In this document: piece after piece, positions 61,523-64,000 of the stretch
Layout: each line of letters starts with the position of its first letter
Position numbering within the stretch: the first letter of the stretch is position 1
NCBI GenBank assembly: GCA_029550345.1
Contig: JAKPHK010000068.1
Coordinates: forward strand, 124,001-188,000
Source of the DNA: Pseudomonadota bacterium
GTDB taxonomy: Bacteria > Pseudomonadota > Alphaproteobacteria > Sphingomonadales > Sphingomonadaceae
Length of the DNA: 64,000 bases
Reading direction: 5' to 3'
Made by a program: the position numbers and the translations under genes
Notes under the pieces: model-generated
Seen by the model: the letters and a program-made list of their open reading frames with translations, nothing else
The model's database searches: none
Told to the model about the DNA's origin: nothing

Positions 61523-62749
61523 TTAAACCAGCATTTCCGCCGCCGGACCGTGACCCAGGAACAAGGCCGGGCTGGCGCTGGCGCCATAGGCCCCGGCGCA
61601 GAACACCGCGACCAGATCGCCGACATCGGCATGAGGGAAGCCGCCCTTGTCGGCCAGCCGGTCAAGCGGGGTGCACAGGCACCCGACCACGTTGGCCTCT
61701 TCCGCAACCGGCGCATCAAAGCGGCTGGCGATCGCCACCGGGTAATTGCGCCGAACCACCGTGCCGAAATTGCCGGACGCCGCCAGCTGGTGGTGCAAGC
61801 CGCCATCGACGATCAGGAAAGTCTCGCCATGGCTGACCTTGCGATCGACGATCCGGGTCAGATAGACTCCCGCTTCACCCACCAGAAACCGGCCCAGCTC
61901 GATGCAGAAATCGGTGCTTGCCAGGCTGTCCGGCAGAGCGCCGAACGCAGTCTCCAGTGCAGAGCCAATCGCTTCAATATCAAGAGCTTGATCGCCGGGG
62001 AAATAGGGAATCCCGAACCCGCCGCCAAGATTGCAATGCGGCAGCGGCGCGCCGCTCTGATCGGCCAATCGCGCGGCAAGTGCCAGCGTCTGGGCCTGGG
62101 TTTCGATGATCGCATCGGCATCAAGCGCCTGACTGCCGGCAAAGATGTGAAATCCGCGCCATTCCGCACCACTGGCGATCACCTGCCGGGCCATTTCCGG
62201 TACCCGTTCGGCATCGACGCCGAACTGCTTGGCCCCGCCGCCCATTTTCATGCCCGATCCCTTGAGATCGAAATCGGGATTGACCCGGATCGCCAGTCTG
62301 GGCCGAATGCCAAGCCGCTCACCCGCCGCCAGCGCGCGGTCCAGTTCGCCTTCGGATTCAAGGTTTAGCGTGGTCCCGGCGGATATGGCCGATTCCAGTT
62401 CAGCGGTCCGCTTTCCCGGCCCGGCAAAGCTTATCCGAGCGGGATCAAGTCCGGCGGCCAGCGCCATCGCCAATTCGCCGCCAGATGCCACATCAAACCC
62501 ATCGACCAGATCAGACATTGCCTGAAGAACCGGAGTGAAAGGATTGGCTTTCATGGCATAATGGATGGCAATGCGCCGCGGCATGGCCGCCCGCAATTGC
62601 GCTGCACGGCGCTCAAGATGCTGCCGAGAATAGACGAAGAGCGGGGTGCTGCCCGCCTCGGCGACAAGCGCGGACGCCTTGCGCCCGGCAATCGCCAGTT
62701 CACCGTCCAGCGCTTCATATCCGGCAGGAATCGGGCCAAGCGGCTTCAT
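61523..62749 (-). CDS. XrtA-associated PLP-dependent decarboxylase (TIGR03099-type)
   Basis: A 408-residue enzyme of the alanine racemase/diaminopimelate-decarboxylase (fold III) type. The PLP lysine Lys67 is in YAMKANP, with HIFAGSQ and LGGGFGIPYF pieces of the barrel. In exosortase A loci this gene pairs with an acyl-CoA ligase and probably makes an amine precursor. The ATG overlaps the ligase stop as ATGA. It ends with TAA inside a small palindrome. Confidence 0.9.
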   Translation of the reverse strand: MKPLGPIPAGYEALDGELAIAGRKASALVAEAGSTPLFVYSRQHLERRAAQLRAAMPRRIAIHYAMKANPFTPVLQAMSDLVDGFDVASGGELAMALAAGLDPARISFAGPGKRTAELESAISAGTTLNLESEGELDRALAAGERLGIRPRLAIRVNPDFDLKGSGMKMGGGAKQFGVDAERVPEMARQVIASGAEWRGFHIFAGSQALDADAIIETQAQTLALAARLADQSGAPLPHCNLGGGFGIPYFPGDQALDIEAIGSALETAFGALPDSLASTDFCIELGRFLVGEAGVYLTRIVDRKVSHGETFLIVDGGLHHQLAASGNFGTVVRRNYPVAIASRFDAPVAEEANVVGCLCTPLDRLADKGGFPHADVGDLVAVFCAGAYGASASPALFLGHGPAAEMLV

Positions 62750-64000
62750 GCGGCAAGCTCCTGATAGAGCCCGGTCCGGTCGATCTTGCCATTGGGCGAA
62801 ATCGGCATCGCCTGACGCCAGTGGATGACTTTCGGCTGCATAAAGTTTGGCAGTTCTTTCAATAAAATACGCGGCAATTCTTGTTCGGCGCCTGAATGAC
62901 CGGACGCGGCCCGCACGACCAGGTGCACCGCCTGGCCCAGCCGTTCGTCGGGAATGCCCAGCGCCACGGCCTCGGCCACCAGGCCGCTGGCCAGCGCCGC
63001 CTCCTCGATCTCCTGCGGGGATATGCGGTTTCCGGCGCTCTTGATCATCGCATCGCGGCGTCCGACAAAGTAGAGCAGCCCTTCGCCTTCCCGCTTCACC
63101 CGGTCACCCGACCAGACGGCCATGCCGCCATAGCGCGAGGCCGCCGGAGCCGGTTTGAACCGCTCGGCTGTTCGCACCGGATCCTGCCAGTACCCTTGCG
63201 CGACCAGCGGCCCGCAGTGGACCAGCTCGCCCTCCTCGCCATCGGCGGTCACCTCGCCGCCATCGCCAATCACAAGGATTTCGGCGTGGGGAATGGCCTT
63301 GCCCATCGAGGTCGGGTGGCTATCGACCAGCGACGGATCGAGGTAGGTCGAGCGGAAAGCCTCGGTCAGGCCGTACATCGGGAACAACCGCGCCTGCGGG
63401 AACAGGCCGCGCAGGCTGCGGACCAGATCAGGGGTCAAAGCTCCACCCGAATTGGTCAGACGGCGCAATTTGGCGGCCACTTCATTGGGCCATTCGAGTT
63501 CGACCAGCTGCACCCAAAGCGGCGGCACGGCTGCCAGCGTTGTCACACCATGGCGATCGACCGCCTTCACCACGTCGCGCGGGGTCAGATAGTCGAGCGG
63601 AACCACGCTGCCACCTGCATACCAGGTGGAGAGCAGCTGGTTCTGCCCATAGTCGAACGACAAGGGCAGCACCGCCAGCGTCACATCGTCTGCCGCCATG
63701 CCGAGATAGTCGGCAACGCTTTCGGCGCCGAGCCACATATTGGCGTGGCTGAGCATGACCCCCTTGGGCTTTCCGGTGGAACCGCTGGTGTAAAGGATTG
63801 CCGCCAGGGCATCGGGATCGGCCTCGCTTGGCGCCAGGGCCTCAGCGTGGGCGGCAACCGCCGCCAGTGCGTCAGCCTCTGCCAGCAGACGGCAATCGGC
63901 GGGGCAATCGCCTGCCTCCAGCCCTGCCAGCCGCGAAGCTGTGGCGATCAGAAGCCGCGCGCCGCTGTCGGCCAGAATATGCGCGACCTGCGCGTGCTTG
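62746..64000 (-). CDS. XrtA-associated acyl-CoA ligase (AMP-forming; 5' end beyond window)
   Basis: The frame is open to the right edge, giving about 418 residues; family members have near 520. The AMP-binding motif YTSGSTGKPKG stands shortly before the internal Met at 63756, so the gene starts outside the window. C-terminal parts include YGGMAVWSGDRVKREGEGLL and the NGKIDR motif. It would activate an acid as AMP or CoA derivative for the decarboxylase or for modification of the polymer; the substrate is unknown. Confidence 0.9.
   Translation of the reverse strand, partial: KHAQVAHILADSGARLLIATASRLAGLEAGDCPADCRLLAEADALAAVAAHAEALAPSEADPDALAAILYTSGSTGKPKGVMLSHANMWLGAESVADYLGMAADDVTLAVLPLSFDYGQNQLLSTWYAGGSVVPLDYLTPRDVVKAVDRHGVTTLAAVPPLWVQLVELEWPNEVAAKLRRLTNSGGALTPDLVRSLRGLFPQARLFPMYGLTEAFRSTYLDPSLVDSHPTSMGKAIPHAEILVIGDGGEVTADGEEGELVHCGPLVAQGYWQDPVRTAERFKPAPAASRYGGMAVWSGDRVKREGEGLLYFVGRRDAMIKSAGNRISPQEIEEAALASGLVAEAVALGIPDERLGQAVHLVVRAASGHSGAEQELPRILLKELPNFMQPKVIHWRQAMPISPNGKIDRTGLYQELAA

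Noticed and set aside
1..64000. tRNA, rRNA, CRISPR arrays, IS elements, integrase or attachment sites
   Set aside because: No tRNA cloverleaf, repeat-spacer pattern, transposase ORF or terminal repeats were recognised on reading both strands; a dedicated search would be needed to exclude divergent cases.

Overview
The window looks like chromosomal DNA of an alphaproteobacterium of the order Sphingomonadales, perhaps Erythrobacteraceae or a close relative. The basis is G+C-rich coding sequence, an alphaproteobacterial nuoA-N order followed by birA-coaX-rnj, RNase E with an insert in its S1 region divergent from amiC-mrcA, and an exosortase A (XrtA) exopolysaccharide locus. I saw no rRNA, tRNA, IS element or CRISPR array.

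Layout. (1) 1-20142, minus strand: all 14 genes of respiratory complex I (nuoA to nuoN), then birA, coaX and the start of an RNase J gene. Seven non-nuo genes are threaded between nuoB and nuoI, most joined by 1-11 base overlaps, so they are probably co-translated with complex I. Four encode exported or membrane proteins of unknown function, one is a 35-residue membrane peptide, one a small membrane protein with a Cys/Gly/Asp tail, and one SnoaL-like. (2) 20250-29778: metabolic and envelope genes (aldehyde dehydrogenase, YbjN-like protein, thiolase, lipoprotein, SH3 protein, 2-hydroxyacid dehydrogenase, ammonium transporter, DUF805 protein, nitronate-monooxygenase-like enzyme, putative lipid-anchored methyltransferase). 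(3) 29775-38323: prfB, exported peroxiredoxin, mrcA and amiC on the minus strand, divergent from rne, which ends in a strong terminator. (4) 38358-43168: a methyltransferase; a three-gene cassette of two paralogous LuxR-type HTH proteins with C-terminal membrane anchors around a small membrane protein; sdhB, a thioesterase and zapE. (5) 43321-48400: a ZnuD-like TonB receptor with an operator-like palindrome, a CHASE2-EAL phosphodiesterase, and a tiny transcription unit with a possible 13-residue peptide and a hairpin terminator. (6) 48434-64000, minus strand: XrtA exopolysaccharide locus, from the acyl-CoA ligase (cut by the right edge) to the asparagine-synthase-like amidotransferase.

How the genes work together. 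Complex I and SdhB feed the quinone pool. AmiC and MrcA remodel and build peptidoglycan. The XrtA locus should make and export a polysaccharide (chain-length protein, kinase, export lipoprotein, outer-membrane protein, deacetylase, glycosyltransferase) and sort PEP-CTERM proteins; the neighbouring c-di-GMP phosphodiesterase could regulate this. The best candidates for undescribed biology are the HTH-membrane cassette (39158-40697), the genes inside the nuo operon, above all the two exported proteins with a repeated paired-cysteine module (12859-14434), and the 13-residue peptide or small RNA unit (48237-48398).
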